Of a stretch of DNA of 64,000 nucleotides, positions 43,608 through 51,839 are shown piece by piece; within the stretch, counting starts at the first letter, position 1, and each line of letters begins with the position of its first letter. The DNA lies in the NCBI GenBank assembly GCA_002422605.1, contig DISW01000009.1, positions 1 to 64,000 on the forward strand. The letters run 5' to 3'. A program made the position numbers and the translations under genes. Source of the DNA: Bacteriovoracaceae bacterium UBA6200 (GTDB lineage Bacteria; Bdellovibrionota; Bacteriovoracia; Bacteriovoracales; Bacteriovoracaceae). The notes below the pieces were generated by a model. The model was given only the letters and a program-made list of their open reading frames with translations. It was not told the origin of the DNA and made no database searches.

Positions 43608-44600
43608 TCAGAATACGAGTGACTGACCTTGATCAAGCAGTAAAAACTCCTGATCTTTTTTGGCCTTCATAAGATCTTTTTCAGGAGTATCAATCGCCTC
43701 ATCGGACAGTTGAAAAGTTCCAAAATGCATACCGATGGATCTATTCGCTTCCAGATCCTGGTGGGCCTTCAAAGCTTCTTCAGGATTCATATGGTGGGCC
43801 GACATAAACCACTGAGGTTCATAGGCACCAATGGGAAGTAAGGCCAGATCAGGAGCACCTAAACGCACTTTAATATCTAAAAAATGGGAGGAGTATCCAG
43901 TATCGCCGCCGAAGTAAATTTTTGTGGTATCAGTTGCAATCATGAAGCTTCCCCAGAGACTTTCACTCTTATCCCATAAGGAGCGGGCCGACCAATGCTT
44001 TGCGGGAGTAAAAATAAGGCGATTCCCCTTCACTTTCACTTCTTCCCACCAATCCATGGCCTTAATATTTTTTATCCCGGCTTCAGTCAGAATTTTCTCA
44101 TCCCCCAGTGGGATTAAGAATAAGGGTTTAAACTTTGCATCTAAAAGCTTCAACGTCTCAATGTCCAGGTGATCGTAGTGATTATGAGAAATCAGGACCA
44201 CATCAATGGGCGGAAGATCCACCAATAAAACTCCAGGCTCACTCACTCGCTTAGGCCCGACAAATGTAAAGGGGCTCGCCCGCTCAGAGTAGATGGGATC
44301 AGTGATGATATTGAGTCCAGGCAATTGAATCAGAAAAGACGCGTGATTAATAAAGCTCACGACACCTTTTTCGTCAGAGGCCAGAGGTCTAAAAGGATAA
44401 TTCTTATTAGGAATGCCCGTGGGCCAGACCGCCTTATCGCCAACCAGCTGCCATTTAAGAACCTGCCAGAATGACTTTAAATCATCCTGTCCGGGATTAT
44501 AAAATGTCTTTCCATTATAATGATCGGAAACAGGATAACTCTGGCCCTGAACGAGAGTTGTTAAAAGGGCCAGAGTTATCAATAAAAAAACTTTTCTCAT
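43608..44600 (-). CDS. Exported metallo-beta-lactamase-fold hydrolase (UlaG/NAPE-PLD-like)
   Basis: A 330-residue protein with a signal peptide. Zinc site HxHxDH in SHNHYDHLDIETLKLL near residues 138-153, then TPAKHWS, FGGDTGYSSHF and HMNPEEAL provide the remaining ligands. The pattern is that of the N-acyl-phosphatidylethanolamine phospholipase D/UlaG-like group. Substrate not known; an exported lipid hydrolase is possible. The ATG overlaps the clpB stop by 4 bases, giving an unusual pairing of chaperone and hydrolase. Confidence 0.88.
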   Translation of the reverse strand: MRKVFLLITLALLTTLVQGQSYPVSDHYNGKTFYNPGQDDLKSFWQVLKWQLVGDKAVWPTGIPNKNYPFRPLASDEKGVVSFINHASFLIQLPGLNIITDPIYSERASPFTFVGPKRVSEPGVLLVDLPPIDVVLISHNHYDHLDIETLKLLDAKFKPLFLIPLGDEKILTEAGIKNIKAMDWWEEVKVKGNRLIFTPAKHWSARSLWDKSESLWGSFMIATDTTKIYFGGDTGYSSHFLDIKVRLGAPDLALLPIGAYEPQWFMSAHHMNPEEALKAHQDLEANRSIGMHFGTFQLSDEAIDTPEKDLMKAKKDQEFLLLDQGQSLVF

Positions 44601-46996
44601 TGAAGGCTTTGCTCATTCTCATGAGAAGAAGCTGTGTCTGTAATAACTGTCATTTCCTGACCATTCCATCCCATAGTAATTTCGCCTTCCGGAAGAATTC
44701 CTTCCAGGATTTTCTTAGACAGAGGTCTGGTCACCAATTTTTGGAAAACCGCATTTAAAGGTCTCGCACCATATTGGAAATCAAATCCCTGATCCGCCAG
44801 GGTTTCATAGGCCTTATCATCAAGCCTTAGAATGACCTTCTTGGATTTTAGACGCTCATTGAGAAGACGCACTTGCTTATTCACAAGTTCCTTCATTATG
44901 CGTTTATCGAGGCCCTGAAAAGTTAAAATAGCATCAAGACGGCCAAGGACCTCAGGCTTAAAATCTTCCTTCGGATTCTTCGAGTTCGATGTCATCATGA
45001 TGATGGTGTTTTTAAAATTTACCGTCCGGCCCTTATTATCGGTCAGGCGTCCGTCATCGAGAATCTGGAGCAGAATATCTGAGAAATCCGGATGGGCCTT
45101 TTCGACCTCATCAAATAATACTACCGCATAAGGCTTACGACGAATGGCCTCAGTTAAGACACCACCTTCTTCATACCCCACGTAACCTGCCGGAGCTCCA
45201 ATCAGCTTAGACACAGAATGCTTCTCTGAGAATTCTGATAAATCAAAGCGCACGATATTCTCTTCATTATCGAAAAGATACTGAGTTAAGGCCTTGGCCG
45301 TTTCAGTCTTACCTACACCGGTTGGCCCCAGGAGGAGGAATGATCCCAGAGGTCTGGTTTCATCTGAAAGGCCTGCATAACTTGCAATCAGAGTTTCGCT
45401 GATCTCGTGGATCGCTTCTTCCTGACCAAAGACTCTTCTGTTTAAAAACTCTTCCAAATGAAGGATTGAGTCCTGTTTCGATTTTAAAATCTTTTCCAGA
45501 GGAATCCCCGTCTGTCGGGAAATCACCTGGGCAATGTGTTTTTTATTCAGAATCCATTCATGCTGAAAGCTTTCAAGTTCTTTTTCAGTTTGAGGAATAA
45601 GCATGTATTTAATCTTTGATGCCTCTTCGTAGTTCTGATTTCTCTCCGCATTCTCGAGCTCAAAACGTAAGCGGTCGACCCGGTTTTTAATTTCAGAAAC
45701 TTTCTTAAGAGAGCTGATTTCTTTTTCCCAGTTTTTCTTGCCTTCATTGAATTTAACTTCAAGGGCCTCGATCTCTTTTTGAAGATCAGTATTATCTTTT
45801 TCCATCTGGGCATAAATCTTCTTAGAGCGAAGTTCCGCTTCAAGCTCCACTAATTTTGCCGGCATCGCTTCCGCTGATAATTTAAGAGCACTGGAAGCTT
45901 CATCGAGTAAGTCGATGGCCTTATCCGGCAAGTTCTTGTCAGTGATGTACTGATCAGAAAGGAAAACCGCATTGTAGATTGCATCGTCAGAAATCTTCAC
46001 ACCGTGGTGGGCTTCCATTTTCGAGCGCACACCCATTAAGATTTCCACTGAATCCTCTTTACTTGGCTCATTCACAGGAACTGATCGGAATCTTCGCTCC
46101 AGTGCAGGATCATTTAAAATATACTTTTGATATTCATCAAAAGTGGTGGCTCCGATGCAGTGAAGTTCGCCTCGGGCCAGAGCAGGTTTTAAAAGATTGG
46201 CCGCATCCATGGCACCATCAGTTCGACCAGCACCAACGAGTTGGTGAATCTCATCAATAAAGAGCACCACTTCGCCTGATTTTGATTTAACAAATTTCAA
46301 GAGATTCTGAATGCGCTCTTCAAAGTCACCACGGTACTTTGTTCCTGCCATGAGAGATCCCATCTCCAGAGAGTAGACCGTTTTCCCTTTCAGAACGTCA
46401 GGCACCTGACCTTTTACAATTTGCTCTGCGAGCCCTTCCACGATCGCTGTCTTTCCAACTCCAGCGGGGCCCACGAGAACTGGATTGTTTTTGGACCTTC
46501 GACCCAATATTTCAATGACCGATCTGATTTCTTTGGTTCTTCCGATAACCGGATCAAGTTTTCCACCTTCGGCCATTTCATTGAGATTGATGAGAAAACT
46601 GGGCACCTCCAATTCTTCCGTAGCTTCAGCGAACTTGTTGTAGTCCACTTTTAGCGTTGGGAAAAATTGCGGCAAGAATTTTAAAAGAAACTTTTCAGAA
46701 ACTTCCTGCTTACCTTGCTGAACGGCTTCTCCAGAAGCAACAGTAATCCATTCCTGAAGCTTAGATGACATTCTTATGTTATCGATCGAAATCTGGCCCG
46801 AGGTGCGCGGCAACTGCGCCAGCAAAGCCTCTACTTCTTTAACGTTATCCTTCATGGCCTTTGAGACATAGGACGATTTATTGAGAATCAACCCTAATAA
46901 AAGGTGTTCCGGGAAAAGTTCTGTATTTTTACGTTTTAAGGCCTCAGATTGGGCAATATCCAGAGCGCCTAAAACAATTTGATCAAATTTATTCAT
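44597..46996 (-). CDS. clpB: ClpB-type AAA+ disaggregase
   Basis: A 799-residue two-ring AAA+ chaperone that rescues aggregated proteins with DnaK. The order is: N-domain (1-135), D1 with Walker A GPAGVGKT, FIDEIHQ and arginine finger ALERRF, a coiled-coil M-domain (about 375-510, ending with SRQTGIPLEKI), then D2 with GPTGVGKTETAKAL, GYVGYEEGG and VVLFDEVEKAHPDF. Compared with E. coli ClpB (857) the region between D2 sensor 1 and the FKPE segment is shorter. A ClpA or ClpC identity is less likely because of the M-domain. A sigma-32-type promoter precedes it. Confidence 0.94.
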   Translation of the reverse strand: MNKFDQIVLGALDIAQSEALKRKNTELFPEHLLLGLILNKSSYVSKAMKDNVKEVEALLAQLPRTSGQISIDNIRMSSKLQEWITVASGEAVQQGKQEVSEKFLLKFLPQFFPTLKVDYNKFAEATEELEVPSFLINLNEMAEGGKLDPVIGRTKEIRSVIEILGRRSKNNPVLVGPAGVGKTAIVEGLAEQIVKGQVPDVLKGKTVYSLEMGSLMAGTKYRGDFEERIQNLLKFVKSKSGEVVLFIDEIHQLVGAGRTDGAMDAANLLKPALARGELHCIGATTFDEYQKYILNDPALERRFRSVPVNEPSKEDSVEILMGVRSKMEAHHGVKISDDAIYNAVFLSDQYITDKNLPDKAIDLLDEASSALKLSAEAMPAKLVELEAELRSKKIYAQMEKDNTDLQKEIEALEVKFNEGKKNWEKEISSLKKVSEIKNRVDRLRFELENAERNQNYEEASKIKYMLIPQTEKELESFQHEWILNKKHIAQVISRQTGIPLEKILKSKQDSILHLEEFLNRRVFGQEEAIHEISETLIASYAGLSDETRPLGSFLLLGPTGVGKTETAKALTQYLFDNEENIVRFDLSEFSEKHSVSKLIGAPAGYVGYEEGGVLTEAIRRKPYAVVLFDEVEKAHPDFSDILLQILDDGRLTDNKGRTVNFKNTIIMMTSNSKNPKEDFKPEVLGRLDAILTFQGLDKRIMKELVNKQVRLLNERLKSKKVILRLDDKAYETLADQGFDFQYGARPLNAVFQKLVTRPLSKKILEGILPEGEITMGWNGQEMTVITDTASSHENEQSLQ

Positions 46997-47027
46997 ACAA
47001 CACTCCCTTTCGTTATTTATTATTTAT

Positions 47028-47056
47028 AAGATGGGAGTGAAATGAACGTCGTCAAG
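47028..47056 (-). promoter_or_regulatory. Sigma-32 (RpoH)-type promoter of clpB
   Basis: On the minus strand CTTGAC (47056-47051), 15 bases, then CCCATCTT (47035-47028); the consensus is CTTGAA-N13 to 15-CCCATNT. Predicted start near 47021, about 25 bases before clpB. GGGAG precedes the clpB ATG. Confidence 0.72.
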
Positions 47057-47071
47057 TGTCAGGATAAAAGA

Positions 47072-48076
47072 TTATTTTAATTTCAGAATTTTGACCCGTT
47101 TATAAGACTCAAGTGATTTAAGAAGTTCGGTTTCCAGTGCTGCGCCGGCCAATACTGCCCCTATCTCTTTAGCTTCGCTTTTAGAGAGGTCTCTCTTCAT
47201 AATCTGGTATCGCTCAATCTGGTTTTGATGACAAACTTCCCACTCAAAACTAAATTTTGTTTCAGGAAAAACCCTTACCAAACGCTCCTGAGGATTTTGC
47301 CCTTTATAGCTTCGGGAATAAGCATGCACCGTGAGGGGCAAAAGCCTACGATCTTTCCGTGCCATTTGAGAAATTCGTTCAATTTCAGAATCCTGTTCCA
47401 CATAGATAAACTGGTGGCACCAATCATCCTTGCCCGATAGCGGACACTTCCCTTCATTAGGACAAGGAAAAAGTACTTCATACTTCTGCCCGAGGAGATA
47501 CTCCCTTATGGTAAGCATCTCTGAAAAAAAACTTTTTGTTCCCGGCTCAATAAAGAGCACATGCTCGGGCCTGATTTTTTCAAGATAATCAATCGCAACC
47601 CGGCTTCCCATCTCATTAGCGGAATGGCCAAACAATACAACCTTTGGCCTTTCATTATTCCAGGTGTAGTTCCCACTTTGGAACAACTCAGTAGAATGAA
47701 ACCCTTTCCAAAGTTTCAGACCTTGCTCTCTCATCATGGCCGATTTCTCTACCTGATAGTAAGTACCTTTGCCGCCAAGATTTTTCCAGGCCAGACTAAA
47801 TGTTCCTGGGCCCGCCCCTAAATCAACGAAGTCGCACTCTTTCAATTCATCAACCCATTCGTTCGGCATCCATTTCAAAACTTCTTCTAACTTAGGAATA
47901 TTAGTTAAAAGGTAAAACGCCGTATACGCCGCAACTAAACGTGGATCTTTAAGATAATCCCCGATCTTCTCGCGTTCTTTGGTGAATTTTAACGAAATTT
48001 CATCAATGGCCCGAATAAGGTCCGCTTCCGATTTAAAATCGTAGATAAGATGTGGAAGTAACTCGCTTAATTTCAT
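47072..48076 (-). CDS. Rsm22-family ribosomal methyltransferase-like protein
   Basis: A 334-residue SAM-binding protein like mitochondrial Rsm22/METTL17 and bacterial homologues associated with the small ribosomal subunit. VDLGAGPGTFSLAWKN (motif I) is near 83-98, FGHSANEMG near 148-156 and FIEPGT near 172-177. A Cys-rich CPNEGKC...DWCHQ element near 208-225 would bind an Fe-S cluster, as shown for the mitochondrial protein. Single gene; no strong ribosome binding site. Catalytic activity is not proven for the family. Confidence 0.85.
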   Translation of the reverse strand: MKLSELLPHLIYDFKSEADLIRAIDEISLKFTKEREKIGDYLKDPRLVAAYTAFYLLTNIPKLEEVLKWMPNEWVDELKECDFVDLGAGPGTFSLAWKNLGGKGTYYQVEKSAMMREQGLKLWKGFHSTELFQSGNYTWNNERPKVVLFGHSANEMGSRVAIDYLEKIRPEHVLFIEPGTKSFFSEMLTIREYLLGQKYEVLFPCPNEGKCPLSGKDDWCHQFIYVEQDSEIERISQMARKDRRLLPLTVHAYSRSYKGQNPQERLVRVFPETKFSFEWEVCHQNQIERYQIMKRDLSKSEAKEIGAVLAGAALETELLKSLESYKRVKILKLK

Positions 48077-48084
48077 ATTTTTTT

Positions 48085-48405
48085 CTAACAGCTATAATCA
48101 GCTCGAATGTCCTCATCTACATCAATACAATGATTCTGTAATCTTCGTAAGCTTTTTCTCATTCGGTCCTGCATACTCTCACATTCATACGGATCAAGCA
48201 TAAACATGACTGCATTTTCTTTTTCACCAATTCGAAGCCCTTGAATGAAACTTTGGCAATCTATAACCACCACGTCTGGTAAGTTTGTTGTTAAGTTAAA
48301 ACTTCGTTCTAAATTCCTATCCCGAGTCATGCGCTTGACACGAATTTCCTCTGCAAAAGAATTAGAAAGCACCAAGGACAGCATCAAGCCAAAAATATAT
48401 TTCAT
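48085..48405 (-). CDS. Small secreted Cys-containing protein of unknown function
   Basis: A 106-residue exported protein with signal peptide (cut after SFA). The mature part has four Cys (CQSF, YECES, NHCID, SC at the end) and could form two disulfides. No family known. A ribosome binding site GGAG precedes the start. The upstream region has an inverted CCGATAA/TTATCGG pair at 48415-48430. Confidence 0.65.
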   Translation of the reverse strand: MKYIFGLMLSLVLSNSFAEEIRVKRMTRDRNLERSFNLTTNLPDVVVIDCQSFIQGLRIGEKENAVMFMLDPYECESMQDRMRKSLRRLQNHCIDVDEDIRADYSC

Positions 48406-48500
48406 ATGTTCTCCGATAAATTCTTATCGGTGAATCGATGAAGGACCGAAGTTCCTAACTGACTAATCTACTTCTATGGGCAAGTTTTGCTACCTCCTTC

Positions 48501-48529
48501 TACTTCCGCCGGCGCCGCCGGCGAAAGTA
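48501..48529. repeat. GC-rich imperfect palindrome upstream of the HNH gene
   Basis: Two 13-base arms with one mismatch around a 3-base centre. Each arm has the core CCGGCG/CGCCGG. It shares ACTTTCGCCGGC (one arm inverted) with the perfect palindrome inside the HNH gene. In an AT-rich region this is a sharp GC spike. Confidence 0.8.
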
Positions 48530-48551
48530 AATTCGCTTCAATTTTTTTCTT

Positions 48552-48586
48552 CTTGACTTATACGTAACTTTTCCGTAAAAGTCAAG
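48552..48586 (+). promoter_or_regulatory. Promoter of the HNH gene flanked by an inverted repeat
   Basis: CTTGACTT (48552-48559) and AAGTCAAG (48579-48586) form an inverted repeat. Within it lies TTGACT (48553-48558), 17 bases, then TAAAAG (48576-48581), a sigma-70-like pair that would start RNA at about 48588, the A of the ATG. No ribosome binding site is seen, so the mRNA is probably leaderless. The repeat may be an operator for autorepression. Confidence 0.5.
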
Positions 48587-48587
48587 C

Positions 48588-49439
48588 ATGAAACTTTCAC
48601 ATTTAACAGATCATGCTTTATTTTTTGATACCAAGTCGCTTGTTATACACGAGCGGAGTGTCGTTTTAAAACTTCTCTATCATCTAAAAGAGATAGATCG
48701 AAGGAAGCTCTATTCAGACTATAAATGCTCCTCATTATTTGATTTTTGCGTGAGGGAATTGGGTTACTCTGAGGCCAGTGCCCAGAGGAGAATTGTCGCC
48801 GCTCGCATGCTTCAGGATATCCCGGAGATTGGTCCGAAACTCAAGGCCGGAAAACTAACACTTACAAATATTTCACAAGTGAATCAGTTTTATAAAAACC
48901 ATTCACCGGAAGAGAAAAAAGAAATTCTTCAGGAAGTAGAAGGTCTTTCAAAGCGAGAGTGCGAGAAAAAACTTTTCGACTTATCAGGGAAAGAAAATAA
49001 ACCGGTTGAAAAACAAAAGCGCCTTTCTAAAGATCAGGTGCAGGTGGCGATAGTACTTTCAGATAAAACGTTGGAAAAAATTGAACGCTTGAAGTCCCTT
49101 TTAGGCCAGGATCTTTCGATGGATGAGTTGGTTCTCTATATGGCCACGGAAGCAATTAAGAATGTAGAAAAAACTAAATTCAAAACCACTGAAAAACCAC
49201 GAAGCTCACTTTCGCCGGCGAAAGTCGGACGAGTGGTTCCTGCTGGAGTGAAACGGGATATTTATCTGCGGGATAAGAAGTGCACTAATTGCGGTTCAAT
49301 TCACAGGTTAAATTTCGATCACAGAATCCCCTATGCCCGAGGGGGGCCAACGAATAAAGAGAATCTTAGGCTTTTGTGTTTTCACTGTAATCAGAGAGCG
49401 AGGATGCGGGCAGGATTAGGAGTTTCCCCGCCTCCGTGA
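48588..49439 (+). CDS. HNH endonuclease with helical N-terminal domain (DUF222-like)
   Basis: A 283-residue HNH nuclease. Residues 1-150 are a helical domain resembling those of the DUF222-type HNH proteins; residues 228-270 are the HNH zinc finger with CTNC, FDHRIPYARGG, N and CFHCN. Between them is a linker (about 200-220) whose coding DNA carries a perfect palindrome. HNH proteins of this kind are often repeated in the genome; their function (homing-like, defence or phage-related) is unsettled. Three GC-rich palindromes lie before, in and at the end of the gene. Confidence 0.88.
   Translation: MKLSHLTDHALFFDTKSLVIHERSVVLKLLYHLKEIDRRKLYSDYKCSSLFDFCVRELGYSEASAQRRIVAARMLQDIPEIGPKLKAGKLTLTNISQVNQFYKNHSPEEKKEILQEVEGLSKRECEKKLFDLSGKENKPVEKQKRLSKDQVQVAIVLSDKTLEKIERLKSLLGQDLSMDELVLYMATEAIKNVEKTKFKTTEKPRSSLSPAKVGRVVPAGVKRDIYLRDKKCTNCGSIHRLNFDHRIPYARGGPTNKENLRLLCFHCNQRARMRAGLGVSPPP
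49208..49225. repeat. Perfect 18-base palindrome inside the HNH gene
   Basis: ACTTTCGCCGGCGAAAGT is a perfect palindrome, encoding residues 207-213 in the linker before the HNH finger. Its arms recur in the upstream palindrome at 48501-48529. Confidence 0.9.
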
Positions 49440-49450
49440 AGGCGGGGAAA
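49423..49450. terminator. GC-rich hairpin at the 3' end of the HNH gene and after gltA
   Basis: TTTCCCCGCC, an 8-base loop, GGCGGGGAAA: a perfect 10-base stem that includes the HNH stop codon and lies just beyond the convergent gltA stop. There is no T-run on either side. It may serve both genes or be part of the palindrome family. Confidence 0.6.
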
Positions 49451-49456
49451 TGAGAA

Positions 49457-50722
49457 TTAACGTTTAAGAGAGTTTGTAGTGTCACCAGTGTAGATTTGGC
49501 GTGGACGACAGATTTTGAAACCTGGTTGTTCTACCATTTCTTTCCACTGGGCCATCCAGCCTGGAAGACGGCCAATGGCGAACATTACTGTGAACATATT
49601 GGTTGGAATACCAAGGGCACGGTAAATAATTCCAGAGTAGAAATCGACATTTGGATAAAGCTTACGAGAAACGAAGTACTCATCTTTAAGAGCAACTTCT
49701 TCCAGACCTTTAGCAATATCTAGAAGTGGATCTTGTACTCCAAGTTTAGAAAGAACTGAATCACAGGCCACTTTAATAATCTTGGCACGTGGATCGAAAT
49801 TTTTATAAACGCGGTGACCGAAGCCCATAAGACGTGAAGAAGAGTTTTTATCTTTAACTTCAACAAGGAACTGATTGTAGTCTTTCCCGGAGTTTTTGAT
49901 TTCTTCAAGCATTTCAAGCACGGCTTGGTTTGCACCACCGTGGAGAGGGCCCCAAAGAGCGTCAACACCAGCAGAGATTGATGCAAAGATGTTGGCCTTA
50001 GAAGAACCAACCATACGAACTGAAGAAGTAGAACAGTTTTGTTCGTGATCAACGTGAAGAATAAGGAGGATATCAAGAGCTTTAGCAACTTCTTTATCGA
50101 CATTCTTATCACCAGTCATCATGTGAATGAAGTCTGAGCAGTAGTCGAGTGACTTATCAGATTTTACGAACTCTTTACCTTGAGAGTGACGGTAAGCATA
50201 GGCACTCATTACTTTGATCTGACCCATAAGCTGGGCAATGGCCTGGTCTTTTTGAGCAGGAGTTAAATCTTGTGCGCACATGTCTTGGTAGAAAGCAGAA
50301 AGAGAAACTAAGTTGCTCGAAAGAATCGCCATTGGATGAGCGTCTTTCGGGAAGGCCTTAATCATTGTCTTAATGCCTTCAGGAACGTCGTCGTAAGAAG
50401 CAATTCTTTCTTCGAAAGCTTTTAATTCAGCAGCTGAAGGAAGTTTACCGTAAAAAACTAAGTATGAAGATTCAATGAATGAAGACTTCGATGCAATTTC
50501 TTCGATTGAGTAGCCACGGTATTTTAAAATACCCTGCTCTCCATCGAGGAAAGTAATGGCACTCGTACAAGCACCTGTGTTCATGTAACCAGTATCAAGT
50601 GTCACGTAGCCAGTTTCAGCACGTAGTTTTGTGATATCGATGGCCTTTTCACCTTCGGTACCAGTAAAAACTGGAAGCTCGAAAGTTTTATCACCTAGAA
50701 TAAGTTTTGCCTTATCAGACAT
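49457..50722 (-). CDS. gltA: Citrate synthase (type II)
   Basis: Entry enzyme of the TCA cycle, cytoplasmic, 421 residues. Motifs: LDGEQGILKYRGYSIEE near 59-75, the catalytic His region HGGANQAVLEML, GFGHRVYKNFDPRA (catalytic His), and SRKLYPNVDFYSGIIY (Asp) near 364-379, followed by the end MEQWKEM-type segment. Type II (hexameric) by length. The promoter TAGACA-N17-TAAGAT lies about 50 bases upstream. Confidence 0.97.
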   Translation of the reverse strand: MSDKAKLILGDKTFELPVFTGTEGEKAIDITKLRAETGYVTLDTGYMNTGACTSAITFLDGEQGILKYRGYSIEEIASKSSFIESSYLVFYGKLPSAAELKAFEERIASYDDVPEGIKTMIKAFPKDAHPMAILSSNLVSLSAFYQDMCAQDLTPAQKDQAIAQLMGQIKVMSAYAYRHSQGKEFVKSDKSLDYCSDFIHMMTGDKNVDKEVAKALDILLILHVDHEQNCSTSSVRMVGSSKANIFASISAGVDALWGPLHGGANQAVLEMLEEIKNSGKDYNQFLVEVKDKNSSSRLMGFGHRVYKNFDPRAKIIKVACDSVLSKLGVQDPLLDIAKGLEEVALKDEYFVSRKLYPNVDFYSGIIYRALGIPTNMFTVMFAIGRLPGWMAQWKEMVEQPGFKICRPRQIYTGDTTNSLKR

Positions 50723-50774
50723 AGGAACTCCTTAGAAAAGAAGGGATAGAATAAAAGAGAGGTTGAATGCATGC

Positions 50775-50803
50775 ATCTTAGCGAATTTGCTTCAATCTGT
50801 CTA
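50775..50803 (-). promoter_or_regulatory. Sigma-70-type promoter of gltA
   Basis: On the minus strand TAGACA (50803-50798), 17 bases, TAAGAT (50780-50775). The start would be near 50768, about 45 bases before the gltA ATG. Confidence 0.55.
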
Positions 50804-50821
50804 AACTGTAGTGTGTCCCCC

Positions 50822-50848
50822 TTATCGGAAAATGGTGACAAATGTTAA
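50822..50848 (-). promoter_or_regulatory. Weak sigma-28-like promoter upstream of gltA
   Basis: TTAA (50848-50845), 15 bases, TCCGATAA (50829-50822): 10 of 12 positions of the FliA consensus at exact spacing, oriented towards gltA with a leader of about 90 bases. Could be chance. Confidence 0.3.
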
Positions 50849-51070
50849 ACAGGTCTGGAAGAACTGGTGCCAAAATTTCCAAGGAATGGGAACAAAATGA
50901 CTCCAGTAAATGAGACTTTACTGAGGTAGATCACCATTGCGCCAGGCGTCTTCTGGCTAGATTAAGGGCAATTTGCGAAAAACTTTAAGGAAATCAGATA
51001 ATTGGCATCTTTATTGCTCTTCTATTGATAAAAACAAACAAGAAGTTTGCACTATAAGGAGAATTCTAAA

Positions 51071-51799
51071 ATGAATAAGATTTCATCGCTATTCATGCTT
51101 TTTACATTGGCATTCGCTTTCTTCCCTCAGCCGACTTATGCGCAACGAAGAACCGTTATTACGGAAAACCTTCAGCGACATGTCCGTACGTATGAACAAT
51201 TAAAACTCTCCCAGCTCTTCCGCCTTTTCCCACAAGAGGCCCGTGCCACAGAGATTCTCTCACTCAAAATTATCGCTCGTGCTTATCATCCACAAGGGGC
51301 CCAATTTCAAGTTCTGGAACACGGCCGCATTCTTATGGGAGGTCAAATTCGCCTTCAAAGAACGGAGCTTCGCCTTCCTTTCAGATCTCACACAATGATA
51401 GATAATCTTTTTCTAAACTTCCGCGGTGATATGTTTATCGAATCCATCCAGGCAGAAGTCATTCGCCCATATCGAAATGAACCTCCACAACGCGTTTATC
51501 TTCGCCAGAATCTTGCCCCAGGAGCTGTTCTATCACTTGATCGCGTTCTCCCGTATGAAAACCGATTGGTAAGGGCCATCACGGTTGAGGCAAGCTCACG
51601 CCCATACAATGGACGTCTTCAACTAACAACTCGCTTTGGTGAAGTAATAGCAGCAATAGAAGTGACTCAGTTCCCAACCCGCCCAAGAGTCGAACTTTTC
51701 AGACCAATCCCACTTCGGGAGCTTCAGTTAAGATCTGTCTCTTCTGGTCATATTATGCTTGATGCCCTCGAAATTGAGTTAGATCAACCACGCTACTAG
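51071..51799 (+). CDS. Secreted protein with a duplicated beta-rich unit
   Basis: A 242-residue exported protein; signal peptide cut after TYA. The frame opens at TTG 51047 but AAGGAG before ATG 51071 sets the start. By eye two units of about 75-100 residues repeat: one at about 40-140 (ILSLKIIARAYHP...LFLNFRGDMFIESIQAEVI) and one at about 165-240 (VRAITVEASSRPYNG...LQLRSVSSGHIMLDALEIEL). The strand pattern suggests two beta-sandwich domains. Unusually rich in Arg and with no Cys. Function unknown. Confidence 0.7.
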   Translation: MNKISSLFMLFTLAFAFFPQPTYAQRRTVITENLQRHVRTYEQLKLSQLFRLFPQEARATEILSLKIIARAYHPQGAQFQVLEHGRILMGGQIRLQRTELRLPFRSHTMIDNLFLNFRGDMFIESIQAEVIRPYRNEPPQRVYLRQNLAPGAVLSLDRVLPYENRLVRAITVEASSRPYNGRLQLTTRFGEVIAAIEVTQFPTRPRVELFRPIPLRELQLRSVSSGHIMLDALEIELDQPRY

Positions 51800-51839
51800 A
51801 ACCATTTACAAATACAATCGGTCCCACTAGAGTTTCATT

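Larger units (their letters stand above)
50723..51070. other. Intergenic region between gltA and a secreted-protein gene
   Basis: A 348-base gap with divergent genes. It holds the gltA promoter candidates and a palindrome GCATGC within ATGCATGCAT near 50767-50776. The plus-strand gene at 51071 has AAGGAG before its ATG and a TTGATA/TATAAG pair at odd spacing. No tRNA, hairpin riboswitch or coding frame longer than about 20 codons with a good start is evident. Confidence 0.5.

Noticed and set aside
48501..49450. CRISPR or REP array around the HNH gene
   Set aside because: There are only three palindromes, at irregular spacing and not identical, and no spacers.
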